NCBI GenBank assembly: GCA_002914845.1
Contig: JXTC01000041.1
Span: forward strand, 808,457 to 872,456
Direction of reading: 5' to 3'
From: Trema orientale
Lineage: Eukaryota > Streptophyta > Magnoliopsida > Rosales > Cannabaceae
DNA length: 64,000 bases
The translations under genes and the position numbers were made by a program. The notes below the pieces were generated by a model that saw only the letters and a list, made by a program, of their open reading frames with translations, was not told the origin of the DNA and searched no databases. Numbering within the stretch: position 1 is the stretch's first letter; the number at the start of each line of letters is the position of its first letter. Below are positions 1 to 11,770 of the stretch, piece after piece.

Positions 1-1740
1 GACATTTTGTTATAACATTTGACAAAAAGACATTTATTAGAATTAGGTCTAAAACTTGGTCACATTTCTATAAACTCCTTTTGTTTTTGGGTGCAGAAGA
101 CAATTTGCGTGTATTACCCTCTTTTCTTATAATTAATTGGTCATCATTTGATTCGCAAATGTCACAAAATGACACATCACTCGATAAGCTAAAATTGGGA
201 TTAGAAATGATAACACCAGTATCGAATGATTAGTGACAAAACATTTCTAAGACACTATTACTTTTTTCATTTCGGGCGAAATCATGAAAATGTGTTGTCA
301 AATGCGAAATATTTACATTATTTATAGATTAGGAAATCTTGTAATATTTTATGGTGATATATGTCTCTCTAGTGGTTGAAAGAGGACAAACAATATTATT
401 AATAACAGCTGGCGTTAACGAACATTATCTTAATAATTTTGAAATCAATAGTAGGTGTTGATGACATTGTGTTTGAAAGAACACAAATCAAACAATATTA
501 TTATCACTAGGAATCGTGCATAGTACATTTGTTCGAGGAGAATAACGTAAAACCCCAAAAAGTTAACAAGAAAGCCAGGAATAAAAATGATCAGAATCCA
601 GTGTATCATATTCCAAACTCATTTTCTTAAGAAGTATAAACCTTTTCAAAAAATGTTAAATAATGTCAATAAAAGAAAATAGGAAGAAGAATTCAGCTCT
701 GAGCTCTCAGTTTTTTTTTTTTTTCCTTTTTTTTCTTTGAGTTAATTGGCGTTGCTAGCTTGGCAGAACACCTGGAAGTACAATTTATCGAGTAAGAAAC
801 GCATGAGAACCCAATGCCTGATATATAAAAAGCCATTTATTTTGCCCCAAAAGTTATTCTGCCTCACATATAAAGTTCAACTATTCCCACGAAATGATGT
901 GAGCTTCACCGAATCCCTTGAAGGAGGCTCCTCAGATTCTCATATTCTCATCAACTTTTTTGTTCTTTACCATTGTTAATGATCTCTTACCTCCAAACTT
1001 ATCTACCAGTAATTTATGTGATAGTAAAGAAGAATAAAAGTTAAAAAATGTTATTCTCATAAATCAAACTACTAAGTCCCAATCGATACAAGATTTTTAG
1101 CTAAATTGGAATATATGAATGAGGTTTACTTGTTGAATTCAATTGTTTTTTCCTTTTAATTTCATTGAAGAAAAAAATTAAGCATATATGTAACTTTATG
1201 CAATGCAATCCTGACCTTCTATTGTAGTGAGACTCACGTAAAATTTATAATGATGTAATGCCACAATTAGTCTTTAGCATTGTTTTTTCGTTATGACCTA
1301 AGAGAGGAATACTAAATTCACTTTTTTTCTCACTTTTGTGTCTCGATACCAAACATATAGACTGTTAAAATATCTTGCAAACTAATAATATTATTAAGAC
1401 AAAGTTCACATGAGACATAAGAGAAGAAAAAGAGTGGTTGAATAATCATAGTTTTTTTTTTTCCCACATAGACAAATAAGTAAAAAAACAAGAGTAATGA
1501 TTGGGACACTAAAATATTGTACTAAAAATTTAAAATTTATACCGGTGAATATGTTATCATTTTCAGTCACAAATTTTAAATAGTGTGGTCTCATTTTGAA
1601 AAAAGTAGTTAAAATGAATGCAACCTCTTGTAAAGAGTTTTTGGTGGAAGATATTAATGTCTTTATCATTAGTCCTTAAAAAAATACAAAATACAAAATA
1701 TGCGCTGCCCATGGTTAGCGTAAGACTCAAGTCATCACCC
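1..1740. other. Upstream spacer with no recognisable gene
   Basis: AT-rich sequence upstream of the first aminopeptidase gene. Both strands carry only short open frames, none with plant gene-like composition or splice structure. The first 500 bases contain several short tgacaaa/tgtcac-type words that could be decayed transposon ends, but no inverted termini or target duplication could be paired. Confidence 0.5.
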
Positions 1741-1769
1741 AAAACGGCGTCGTTTTGAAGCTTTGAATC

Positions 1770-1777
1770 TATAAATA
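1770..1777 (+). promoter_or_regulatory. TATA box of aminopeptidase copy 1
   Basis: TATAAATA lies about 50 bases before the first codons recognisable as aminopeptidase, and just after the near-palindrome AAAACGGCGTCGTTTT at 1741-1756. A start site about 30 bases downstream (near 1800) would leave almost no 5' leader. That fits the impression that sequence is missing between the promoter and exon 1. Confidence 0.4.
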
Positions 1778-1805
1778 CCTACCATTCCCGCTCTTTTCAT
1801 CTCCA

Positions 1806-4800
1806 CAATCAAACACTCCCAACGTCCGNGTCCCCAAAAGATACGATATAAGTCTCAAACCAGACCTCAGATCCTGCAAATTCACCGGCTCCGTCGCCAT
1901 CGACCTCGATGTCGTCGCCGATACCCGCTTCATCGTTCTCAATGCCGCCAAGCTGTCTGTAAATACCAGCTCCATATCGTTCACCACTGGAAAATTTTCC
2001 AAGGTACACAATTTTCTATTCTTCTCGTTTTTATTTTTTATTTTTTATTTTTTATTTTTTTTATTTATAGCAATTTACGGTCTTATGGGTTGAAAAAAGA
2101 AAAAGAAAAGAAAACAATAGAAAGGGGTTTTTAATTAGTAGTGGATTTCCATTGACCCAAGTTTATATAGGTTCTGAAGTTTGGTACTGCAGTTCCTCTG
2201 TACGGATAATTTATTGCGATTAGATGGACTGTGATCGGGAAATAGTCAGATGAAGAGCTTTCGTCGATTAAGTGCTCTGTTTGGTTCCGTAGAAATTGCA
2301 GAGAACCTCCATCAATTTTTATATTCAACCCAATATACGAAGTTTTTTTTTTTTTTTTTCTTTTAAATTTTTTTAAGGTCGAAAGTTTCGAATGAGAAAG
2401 TGAAAGTCTTGATCAAAGCATTTTCCTCAAATTTTAGTTCTCTATTTTCTCTTTGGGAATTTTGGGTATTCAAAAGTGCTTTCAATATTATTGATTTCTA
2501 CATTTAAATATGTGTTTAATTAAACGGGAATGTGAATGGAATTTAATCGATATAATCTTTTTGAACTCTCTTCAATGGTTGATTAGAGACTGCAGAGAAG
2601 AGGAAATATCATGTGGAGTATTCTTTTAGCTGGAAATATCATCTGGAGTATTACTACCGCTATTTCGAATTTTTTTAGATGGTTCCTAAGAGACCGCAGA
2701 GAAGAGATTAGATCATCAGGAGTACTACTATTGCCGTTTCGGGGGCCAACCTTTTTTTGTTCATTTTATTCCTTTTGTGTAATTTGAGGATACTAATTGG
2801 AGTTTTTAGCTGAATTTTTCGAGTGACTGAACTCGTGTACAGGTCTTCAAGCCTTCGAAAGTAGAAATCTTTGAAGAGGATGAGATTTTGGTGTTGGAGT
2901 TTTCGAAGACACTCCCTATTGGAGAGGGGGTTTTGGCTATCGCGTTTGAAGGGGTTTTAAATGACGAGATGAAAGGTTTCTATAGAAGGTAGTTGAATAT
3001 AATTATTAAAAGTTCTTGTGTCTTGATTTTGTCAGTTTTATTGGAAACCCACAATAAAACCCAAGTAAGATTACCAGTTGTTCAATTGTGAGGTTTATTG
3101 AATAAGTATGGAAACTACATACTTTGCATGTTTATTGGAACATATATGCATAGATATCATTAGTATTATGTCTCTATAAGTTTGACTTGTTACTTCTTTT
3201 GTAAAGTACATACGAGCATAACGGTGAGAAGAAGAATATGGCAGTTTCACAGTTTGAACCAGCTGATGCGAGGCAGTGCTTTCCTTGTTGGGATGAGCCA
3301 GCTTGCAAGGTCTCTCCATCTCTCCCTCCTTCCCTCTCTTTCTCTCCCCCACATTCTGTTAGCACACTCGCCCATGTATCACTTGATATATTATACATCT
3401 TGTTTTCTTAACGTGTTCTGTGTTTTCATTGCAAATAGGAGTTTGATCCTAAGACAGTTATAATTGCTTTCTTCATTTGCACGACAACATAGAATATTTG
3501 ATTGTTTGACATGTTTTGGTTCAAATAACTGCATGCTGGATGCCAGTATGCTACGTTGGTTCATTGTTCTCTTCTCTTGGATTTACAGGCTACATTCAAG
3601 ATTACATTGGATGTACCGTCTGATTTAGTAGCCCTTTCCAACATGCCAGTCATTGACGAGAAAGTGAATGGAAAAATCAAGACAGTATCATATCAAGAAA
3701 CACCAATAATGTCTACGTATTTGGTGGCCTTTGTTGTTGGCTTGCTTGATTATGTGGAGGATCATACGTCTGATGGTAAGATATACTCGGTATCAATTCT
3801 CAGATAAGAAAGTAACTAATCTTTGAGAGGAAAAATTTGTCTGCCGTGAAGGGATGAGATTTTTGAGGGAAACATGTGCAAGTGGATCTGAGTGATTAAA
3901 AGAAAAGATCAAGGTGGTATGAGACGTGTACACTCAAAGAGAAAGCTATCCCTCTTGCAATTATAAAAATTAGTTCATGCCTCAAAGGAAGCAGCAACTT
4001 GATGCTGAAATGTTGACAATGGTGATCATTTCAATGCACTTGCCGTCAGTTCTGGCTTTTCTTGAACTAGCACCATGACCATGATAGTTGAATTTCTTCA
4101 GTTCACATTTGGGAATTCTTCTGTCATTCTATTGTTTTTTTTCCACCCCCTTTGTTTCCAGTGGAACCAGGAACAGTCATTGATAGTGTTATATTACATC
4201 TTTGTCACAGGGGTTAAAGTTCGAGTGTACTGTCAAGTTGGTAAGACAGACCAAGGAAAGTTTGCATTGCATGTTGCTGTCAAGACACTTGAGTTATACA
4301 AAGAGTACATTTTCTCATTCACAAAGCTGAATATACTGACTATTATACAGTGCTCATTTCTCAAACCAACCGTTACTTTATACATATATGTATACACACA
4401 CACACACTCTGTACATATGTTAGTTGGTTTAGGCATTTCAATTGTGATTTTTCTTCCTTTCGATTAATAATTTACAATGACAAGTTCTGCAGATACTTTG
4501 ATGTGCCATATTCTTTGCCCAAATTGGATATGGTTGCCATCCCTGATTTTGCTTTTGGGGCCATGGAGAATTATGGTTTGGTTACATATCGTGAAACAGC
4601 TTTGCTCTATGATGATCAGCATTCTGCAGCTGCCAACAAGCAAAGGGTAATGTGAATTTTCTGAAGACTGTTTTTGCTGCTGGCGTATAGTTTCTGCATT
4701 GATTTTGATTCATTGAAAAATCACACTCCATGAAATGTTTGTTTGGCTGCTGTAAAAGGTTGCAACTGTCATAGCTCATGAACTTGCACATCAGTGGTTT

Positions 4801-7800
4801 GGCAATCTCGTAACAATGGAATGGTGGACACATTTATGGCTGAATGAGGGATTTGCAACATGGGTATATCTTTTGTGCCACATTTGTTTGTATGTTGTAC
4901 TTACACCTTGCACCACAGGACATATTTATGTATTTCAAATAAATTAACTTTTCTGAGGTCATTTAGGTGAGCTATTTAGCAACTGATAGCTTGTTCCCGG
5001 AGTGGAAAGTATGGACTCAGTTTCTTGATGAATCTATAGAGGGTCTTAGACTGGATTCACTCGAAGGATCTCACCCGATCGAGGTATATTCCGAGTGGAA
5101 GGAGACTAACATACGTGTGTTTTCACTGTATTTCCTCTTTGATTGTACCTTTCTATCCAGGTGGAGGTTAAGCATGCATCTGAGATTGATGAAATATTTG
5201 ATGCAATTAGTTATAAAAAAGGTGCTTCTGTTATACGTATGCTACAAAGCTACATTGGTGCCGAATGCTTTCAGGTTGGTTATGTCTTGGTTTGTTCTTT
5301 CTCTTGTTTAAGTTAAGGTCTTTCTGAAATTTGGAGCTCTATATAGTTCTTTTTTTAAAAAAACAAAATAATAATTAATAATAATGATAATGAATAAAAA
5401 TGAACTATTTTCCTTAATGGACAAAGCTGAGAAACATATCCTAAACTTGAGGAGTTTCACAAGTTATGCAATGGTTCAGTAAGAACTGGGAGTCTGGGAG
5501 AAGCTAAAGTTCGTGCAAAAATGATTCCTAAAGTCTGTTATGAAATTTGATACTAGAAAATATAATCGTGGCTTATATTCTTTTGAATAATGATAGCTCT
5601 CAAAATTGCTTATAAGGAATGCTCATTTTATATGTTTCTGTTGTGCTGTTTTCACATCAGTGGTCACTTGCTTTATACATAGAAAGGCACGCTTCCTCAA
5701 ATGCAAAGACAGAAGATTTATGGGCTGCCCTTGAGGAAGGATCTGGTGAACCTGTAAACAGGCTAATGAATTCATGGACGAAGCAAAAAGGATACCCAGT
5801 TGTCTCTGTCAAAGTCAAAGATCAGAAATTGGAGTTTGAGCAGGTATTTTGTCTCTGATTTCCCTAACCTTAGTGCATGTTCAACAGTTATGTAGTTCCT
5901 TAATTTTGTTTAGATGTTTGGGAACATACAGAGATCTTATTGTTGAAATGTTATAAATGACAGTCACAATTCTTGTTGAGCGGTTCCCATGGGGATGGCC
6001 GGTGGATTGTCCCAATAACATTATGCCGTGGCTCGTATGACAACCGCAAAAGTTTCCTACTAGAGACAGAGTCTGGAACTCTCGATATGAACGAATTCAG
6101 CCTTGCAGAGGCTGCAACTGGAGCCAAAGGTGATGGAAACAGTCCGTCACACAGTTGGATAAAAGTTAATGTTGATCAGACTGGTTTCTACAGAGTGAAA
6201 TATGACGAAGACCTTGCAGCTAGACTAAGATATGCAGTAGAGAACAAGTACTTATCTGCAACAGACAGAAACGGTAATTTTGATGTTTTCACCCACTTAT
6301 GCTTTATGATGTTGGTTGTGAAGTTGAGTGGCTTAATTCGGGTTATGTTAAACAGGGATTTTGGATGATTCCTTTGCTCTTTGTATGGCTCGCCAGCAGT
6401 CTTTTATCTCTTTGCTTACCTTGATGAGTTCTTACGGGGAGGAACTCGACTATACCGTGCTGTCTAACTTGATTACTGTAACCTTCACCTCTAAATCCTA
6501 TGTCAGTTCAGTTCATCATAGTAGCTTAGTACTAATTCTGTCACTCACCATTAACAGGTAAGTTATAGACTAGAAAGGATTGTAGCTGATGCCGTACCTG
6601 AGCTGCTGGATTCCATCAAACAATTTTTTATTACCCTCTTCAAAAATTCTGCAGAGTAAGTTCTTTCATACATGAAAGATTCGCCGTAGCCAAGTATCTC
6701 TTTCCTTTTCTGAATTGACTTAAACAATTGAACTTGCTCTGTCGCTTTTAAGATGGATGATCATGTGAAGTCGGGTGCATCTCACTTATTCATTTGTTCA
6801 CTTATTTATTTGTTTCATACATGCATACACACATTGATAAACAAATCATTCTGACGGTCATAGGAATATTTGAACTATTTACATGTTTTGTTCATTAACT
6901 TCTGCGATAAGATCATGAAATTTGTTGCATAATGTTCATGACTCATGTAAAATTACATTCTAAGATAGAATAGTCATACATAACGTGATCGTAGCAATCA
7001 GCTTTAGAGCAGCTGCATTATGAGGATATAGGTGGCGGCGAAGTTGAATTTGGAAGGGCGCATTTGAAACTTACGAAGAACCTCAAGAAGATGAGATTCG
7101 TTTCTTGTTTTTTTCATTTAGTTGTTTACTTTCTTGGTCATGTTCGGATTTGGATCAGGAAGCTTGGTTGGCAGCCTAGAGCTGGAGAGAGCCACTTAGA
7201 TGCAATGTTGAGGGGAGAAGTTTTGAATGCCCTTGCTGTATATGGACATGATCAAACGCTGAATGAAGCAAGTAGGCGTTTCAATGTATTCTTACATGAC
7301 CGAAACACGCCACTCCTTCCTCCTGATTTAAGAAAGGTCGTCGAACATCTTCAGTTGCCATTTCTACTTACCTATTTAAACCCCAATTTGTATTCATTTT
7401 GGACTATGATTTTCACTTTGCAGGCAACATATGTGGCTGTAATGCAGAGAACTAGTGCAGTGAACAGATCGGGTTATGAATCCCTTCTGAGAATCTATAG
7501 AGAGAGTGATCTGAGCCAGGAGAAAACTCGCATTTTAAGTAATTCAGAACTTAACTAAGAACAATTTGTTGAATTCATGACATGTCTATCTCTCTAGCAA
7601 TTACTGCAATTATGTTATATTCTGTCTTGTAGGTTCACTGGCATCTTGTCCGGATCCGAGCATAGTATTGGAAGTTCTCAACTATCTGCTGTCCGCTGAG
7701 GTAAAATTTAGAATCAACATATTCGTTAGTCCCAGTCGAAAATTTCTTACAGAGAATGTTACGAGTGTAATTTCTTACAGAGAATGTTACGAGTGTAGTA

Positions 7801-8435
7801 TTTTGGAGCTGAATACAGAGATTTCATGCAGGTTCGTAGTCAAGATGTTGTTTTGGGACTTGCTGTAAGTAAGGAAGGACGTGAAACAGCTTGGACGTGG
7901 TTGAAGGTAAAAAGCATACACTATACCACCGAGCACTGATCCTGTTACCTGTAAAAACATAATCACCTTTCCTTGCTGTTCATTTTAAGAGACGTTATTT
8001 TGACAATACAAAATTTAAAAGAAGTTGGTATTAGTAATTTTATTTTCCCTGCTTTGAATGTAGGATAACTGGGAGTACATCTCAAAAACCTGGGGTTCTG
8101 GATTTTTAATAACTCGCTTCATCAATGCAATTGTATCACCGGTTTGCTCTCTCTCTCTCTCTATATATATAAATATGTATATATGTATATGTATATGTAT
8201 ATATCTTCTCTTTCCATTTTCACTCAGTTTTTCTGAACACCTTCTCCAACAGTTTGCTTCAATAGAGAAGGCTGAGGAAATAGAGGAGTTCTTTGCAAGC
8301 CGCACCAAGCCGTCAATGGTTAGAACCTTGAAGCAGAGCATTGAGCGGGTGCATATTAATGCCAGCTGGGTTCAAAGTGTTCAAAGTGAGGAACATCTTG
8401 ATGAGACTCTGGACCAGTTGACATACTACTACTAG
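1806..8435 (+). CDS. APM1: M1 zinc aminopeptidase (aminopeptidase M1 / puromycin-sensitive type), copy 1; N-terminus lacks ATG
   Basis: M1-family gluzincin that removes N-terminal residues from peptides. Plant APM1 is linked to auxin-transporter trafficking (established knowledge). Exons: 1806?-2003, 2843-2988, 3207-3309, 3589-3775, 4211-4304, 4493-4646, 4759-4863, 4967-5083, 5161-5274, 5661-5843, 5964-6273, 6356-6477, 6558-6655, 7159-7336, 7424-7538, 7633-7700, 7832-7906, 8064-8141, 8253-8435 (TAG). All introns are GT-AG, and boundaries match copy 2. GAMEN (exon 6), HELAH followed by LNEG (zinc site, exon 7) and the catalytic Tyr in ISYKKGAS (exon 9) are all present, so the enzyme looks competent. 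The oddity is exon 1: its frame reads [11 protein letters not shown] and is open back to a TGA at 1764-1766, with no ATG in between. An N at 1829 sits where alignment to copy 2 slips by about one residue. It may be a damaged start, an assembly error or an unseen upstream exon. Expected length is about 875 residues, normal for the family. Confidence 0.88.
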
Positions 8436-8866
8436 GTTGACTTGTGTTGTGTAGACAATAAAAGTTAATACTGAACGATAACGAAACATTAAGGCTCCAC
8501 TAATCCTTACGTAATAAAACTATAAATAAGCATTTCCTATATTCCTTTGTACAGAGCTTTATGATGCAGTGTTACTGTTAATGCTTGGTGTTATATGTTA
8601 CTAATGAAACGATCAAAATGTGAGATTGTTTTAAATCATAAACGTTTTCCCACAAGACTCCCTAATCTGTGAAGCCCTTTGGTAAAAGCAACAATTTCAT
8701 TTTCCTCCTCAATTACTTGCAAAAATAGAAAATATTTCATTTTCCTCCTCAATTACTTGCAAAAATAGAAAATAATAGTACATATTCTTTGAGCTATAAT
8801 TAACAAGAGAGAAAAATTAATTATTTTACGACTTTAACTTAGTATTACATTCTCCGAAATCAACAA
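8436..8866. other. Convergent 3' spacer between aminopeptidase copy 1 and the Mdm35-like gene
   Basis: This 431-base stretch separates two tail-to-tail genes. AATAAA at 8457-8462 and again at 8513-8518 are plausible polyadenylation signals for copy 1. A 40-bp direct tandem duplication fills 8694-8773 (unit starts ATTTCATTTTCCTCC). No coding potential was seen. Confidence 0.55.
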
Positions 8867-9303
8867 CTAGCGAGATATACGGCTATAATCCACCGATTCT
8901 TCAGCGTCTAAGAAACGACTCAAATGTTTATCTTCCAAGTGCTCCTGACGAAAATAAATAAATAGATAACTAAATTGTATTAAATCTTTAAAATTAAAAA
9001 AATAATAATAAGAACAAAGAAACATACAGAGAGACAAGCTTTGTATTTGCGCCACTCAGAGACACATTCCTCTTTGTCCCATTGACCTTTTACAAACTTT
9101 TCTGAATACCATCTATAAAAATCATCACAATTTACAACAAATTACACTTAAAAAAAAGTTCAAATTGAGGAAAAAAGAAAAAAGAAAGAGAAGAGAAACC
9201 TGTTGAAGCAATTGTGGTAAGCAGTTCTGAGATTTGCACAAGGAGATGTGGAAGAAGTAGAGGATGAGTCTGCGCTTTTCTTGTCTTTCCTTAGGATACC
9301 CAT
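8867..9303 (-). CDS. Twin CX9C (CHCH) protein of the Mdm35/TRIAP1 family
   Basis: Small three-exon gene: 9303-9200, 9112-9028 and 8944-8867 (stop TAG), encoding 88 residues. It starts MGILRKDKK and has a Ser/Thr-rich leader. It then has two CX9C motifs, C22-C32 (CANLRTAYHNC) and C51-C61 (CVSEWRKYKAC), around the conserved FNRWYSEKFVKGQW block. This is the Mdm35/TRIAP1 signature, close to the Arabidopsis At4g33100 type by recall. Family members fold in the mitochondrial intermembrane space through disulfide relay and chaperone PRELI/Ups lipid-transfer proteins (established knowledge; localisation here is inference). An in-frame ATG exists at 9351, but MGILRK is the conserved family start. The gene lies between the two aminopeptidase copies and was not seen after copy 2. 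Confidence 0.85.
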
Positions 9304-9450
9304 CGATATCCCCACGGTGGCTGGCGTCCAGATCCCAGCTGCTGCTAACAATAAGACTTTATAGTCATTGTAACTTAAAAAGGTGGGAAAAGAGACTCAG
9401 TATGTATCGACTATGGAAACTAGGTAAATTCATAATTTTAGTACGAAATT

Positions 9451-9470
9451 GCATATAAATAAAACCCTAG
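9451..9470 (-). promoter_or_regulatory. Telo-box and TATA-like element upstream of the Mdm35-like gene
   Basis: AAACCCTAG at 9462-9470 is a perfect telo-box. Next to it, on the minus strand, is TTTATATG (about 9452-9459), a plausible TATA element about 150 bases before the ATG at 9303. Telo-boxes are common in plant promoters of translation and organelle-biogenesis genes, which suits a mitochondrial protein. The functional role is inference. Confidence 0.4.
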
Positions 9471-9710
9471 AAAGAAGGTTATTTTTCTTCTCTTCAAAAT
9501 TATACAAAATAAATAAATATATAAATAACAATGGAGCAATAGATTAAAAAACAAATAAATTTTAAGATATAAAAGATATAAATATATATATATATATTCT
9601 CTCTCTTCTTTTTTCTTTTTTTTTTTTTTGCGTTATTTGATATAAATATATATACATTCATATACTAGAAATACGAACTTGTTGTACTATTGCTATAAAA
9701 CTGATATATA

Positions 9711-10240
9711 AGTATAAATAGTTTTATTGGTCCCTAAATTATGATAAAAGGCTCATTTGGTCCTTAAATTGTAAATTGTGTCATTTTTTGATCCTTAAAC
9801 TATTAAAAAAAGGTTTTATTTTAGGCTTAAAGTCCTTTTTGTTATATATTTTATTTTATTATAAACAAAATGAGCACATGAGACAACTTTACTATTATGT
9901 TATACTTATTTTATATGTGGAAGCATAGACCAATAACATAAAGAGATTAGAACATAATTTGAACCGGCTTAAAAATGACTGGTTGAACAAAAATTAGTCG
10001 CACATTGGATAATAATGCAATATAGAATTTTTCAAAATGTGATGTTTTGTTGAAATCACTAATACAGAATGAAAATGCAACTCGTGTGCTTATTCTATTA
10101 AGAATCAAACAGAATGTATAGCAAAAAGATGAAAATAAAATATTTTTAATAGTTTAATGACCAATATGATATAATTTAAAATTTATAGACTAAAGTGAGA
10201 CTTTTTCCTTAGCTTAGGGACTAATAGAGTCATTTATCCT
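9711..10240. mobile_element. Fold-back element with ~30-bp periodic arms (element A)
   Basis: The left arm starts GTATAAATAGTTTTATTGG and the right arm, read in reverse complement, starts AGGATAAATGACTCTATTAG. Both continue as imperfect copies (TCCCTAAa…, TCCTTAAA…, GTCCTT…) for about 110 bases. Within an arm, the word YCCTtaaaYT recurs about every 30 bases. Flanks share ATATATA, which is too simple to prove a target duplication. There is no coding capacity, so it is non-autonomous. Confidence 0.6.
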
Positions 10241-10484
10241 ATATATAAAATTATATTAGAGAGCACAATTATATGAATGGTGAGACTTTATATGACTAAA
10301 GAAAAATAAATACCAGTATGTATTATGAGTAGAGAAACAATCAAAATAATATCGAGAGTAATTAAGTTGAAGAGATAAATATCATTTGAGTTTTTTTTTT
10401 TAAAAAAAAGAACTAATTAGGAATATATGTATCATTTTTTAATGATCAAAATTTGTATGTTTATCATCTAGGAGGAAAAAAGAA

Positions 10485-10999
10485 GGTTTAATGGCACAAA
10501 TGGTCCCTGAACTATCGAACTTGTGGCAATTTGATCCTCAAAGTTTAAATTATAACAATTAGACTCCTGAATTTTCTAATTTATAGCAATCTGGTATTTA
10601 GATTGTCTAAAATGCAACTTGCTTTTAAATTTTTGACTAAAAGTACACCCGAGAAGCACGTGGTGACATTCGAACATATATTTGACTTGTAATTTAGAAA
10701 TTTCAAGCATAAAAATGAACAATCATAAAAAAAATTATATTAAATTTACAGCACGAAGAACCTTAAAAAATATAAATAACACATATTTTCTTCTCTCAAA
10801 ATCTTTTTATTTAGTTTATTTTCCTTTAAATACAGTTTAAGATGCTACATAATGCTCCTCATATTTTTGTTTTTGATCAGAAATTCCAATGACTAAATTT
10901 TTTCAAATTAAAAAGTTCAAGGACTTAATTACCAAAATTGAAACTTTAAGGACTAAATTATCATAGATTGGATAGTTTAGGGACCATTTGTGCTATACA
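10485..10999. mobile_element. Fold-back element with ~30-bp periodic arms (element B)
   Basis: Terminal sequences GGTTTAATGGCACAAATGG (left) and, in reverse complement, GTGTATAGCACAAATGGTCC (right) define inverted arms well over 100 bases long. The left arm reads as consecutive units beginning GGTCCCTGAAC, GATCCTCAAAG and GACTCCTGAAT, spaced 29-31 bases apart. It shares its terminal word GCACAAATGGTCC with the element at 11.2 kb, so the two belong to one family. No clear target duplication was found. Confidence 0.65.
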
Positions 11000-11216
11000 C
11001 AAAATAAATGAAAAGCAAGAAAAAGTGGAGGTGAAAAAGCACATGATACAAATGATGGGTGATTATTAAAAGAAAAAAAGAAATAAAACAAAATAACTCA
11101 AGATAGTTTAAATAAAAAAAAGCTTAAAATTAATAAAACATAGTAAAAGAATTTAATAATAGCTTCAGGCTCCACGTTTATTGTTTTCAATATTCTCAAT
11201 ACAACAAAATTAGAAG

Positions 11217-11760
11217 GATTTATGGTACAAATGGCCATGAACTACTACACTTGTGGTAATTTAGTCTTTAAAGTTTCAATTGTAGCAATTAAGCCCCCTA
11301 AATTTTCTGATTTCTAGTAATTTGGTCTCTAAACTATCTAAATTACAATCTACTATTAAATTTCCAACCAAAAGTACAAGTGAGGAACATATTATAGCAT
11401 CTGAAAATGTCTTTAAAGGAAAATAAATTGAACAAATAGATTTGGAGATAAGAAAAGATGCACTCTTCACTCTTTTTAGGATTCTTGGAGTTATACATTT
11501 ATAGAAAAATTTTATGTAATTATTCATTTTTATGCTTAAAATTTCTAGATTACTTTCTAAATACATTTTCTGATGCCACCACATGCTTTTCACGTGTATT
11601 TTTTATTAAAAAAAATTAATAGTACATTGCAATTCATATAGTCCAGGGACTAAATTGGTACAAATCAGAAAATTCAAAGGTTAAATTACTATAATTAAAA
11701 CTTTGAGGAGCAAACTTGCCATATATTAGATACTTTACGGACCATTTGTGCCATTAACCT
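11217..11760. mobile_element. Fold-back element with ~30-bp periodic arms (element C), TSD AAATTAGAAG
   Basis: Same family as the element at 10.5 kb. The left end is GATTTATGGTACAAATGG and the right end in reverse complement is AGGTTAATGGCACAAATGG. It is flanked by the direct repeat AAATTAGAAG at 11207-11216 and 11761-11770. A 9-10-bp target duplication is typical of Mutator-like transposition. The arms again consist of about 30-bp units carrying CCTaaA/TtttcTgAtttNtagtaattt-type words. Confidence 0.72.
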
Positions 11761-11770
11761 AAATTAGAAG

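Noticed and set aside
1769..2011. Minus-strand open frame opposite aminopeptidase exon 1
   Set aside because: It is the antisense shadow of a conserved coding exon. The plus-strand frame matches copy 2 residue by residue.
9304..9351. Upstream in-frame ATG for the Mdm35-like protein
   Set aside because: It would add MLAAAGIWTPATVGIS, which is not part of the conserved family. MGILRK at 9303 is the expected start.
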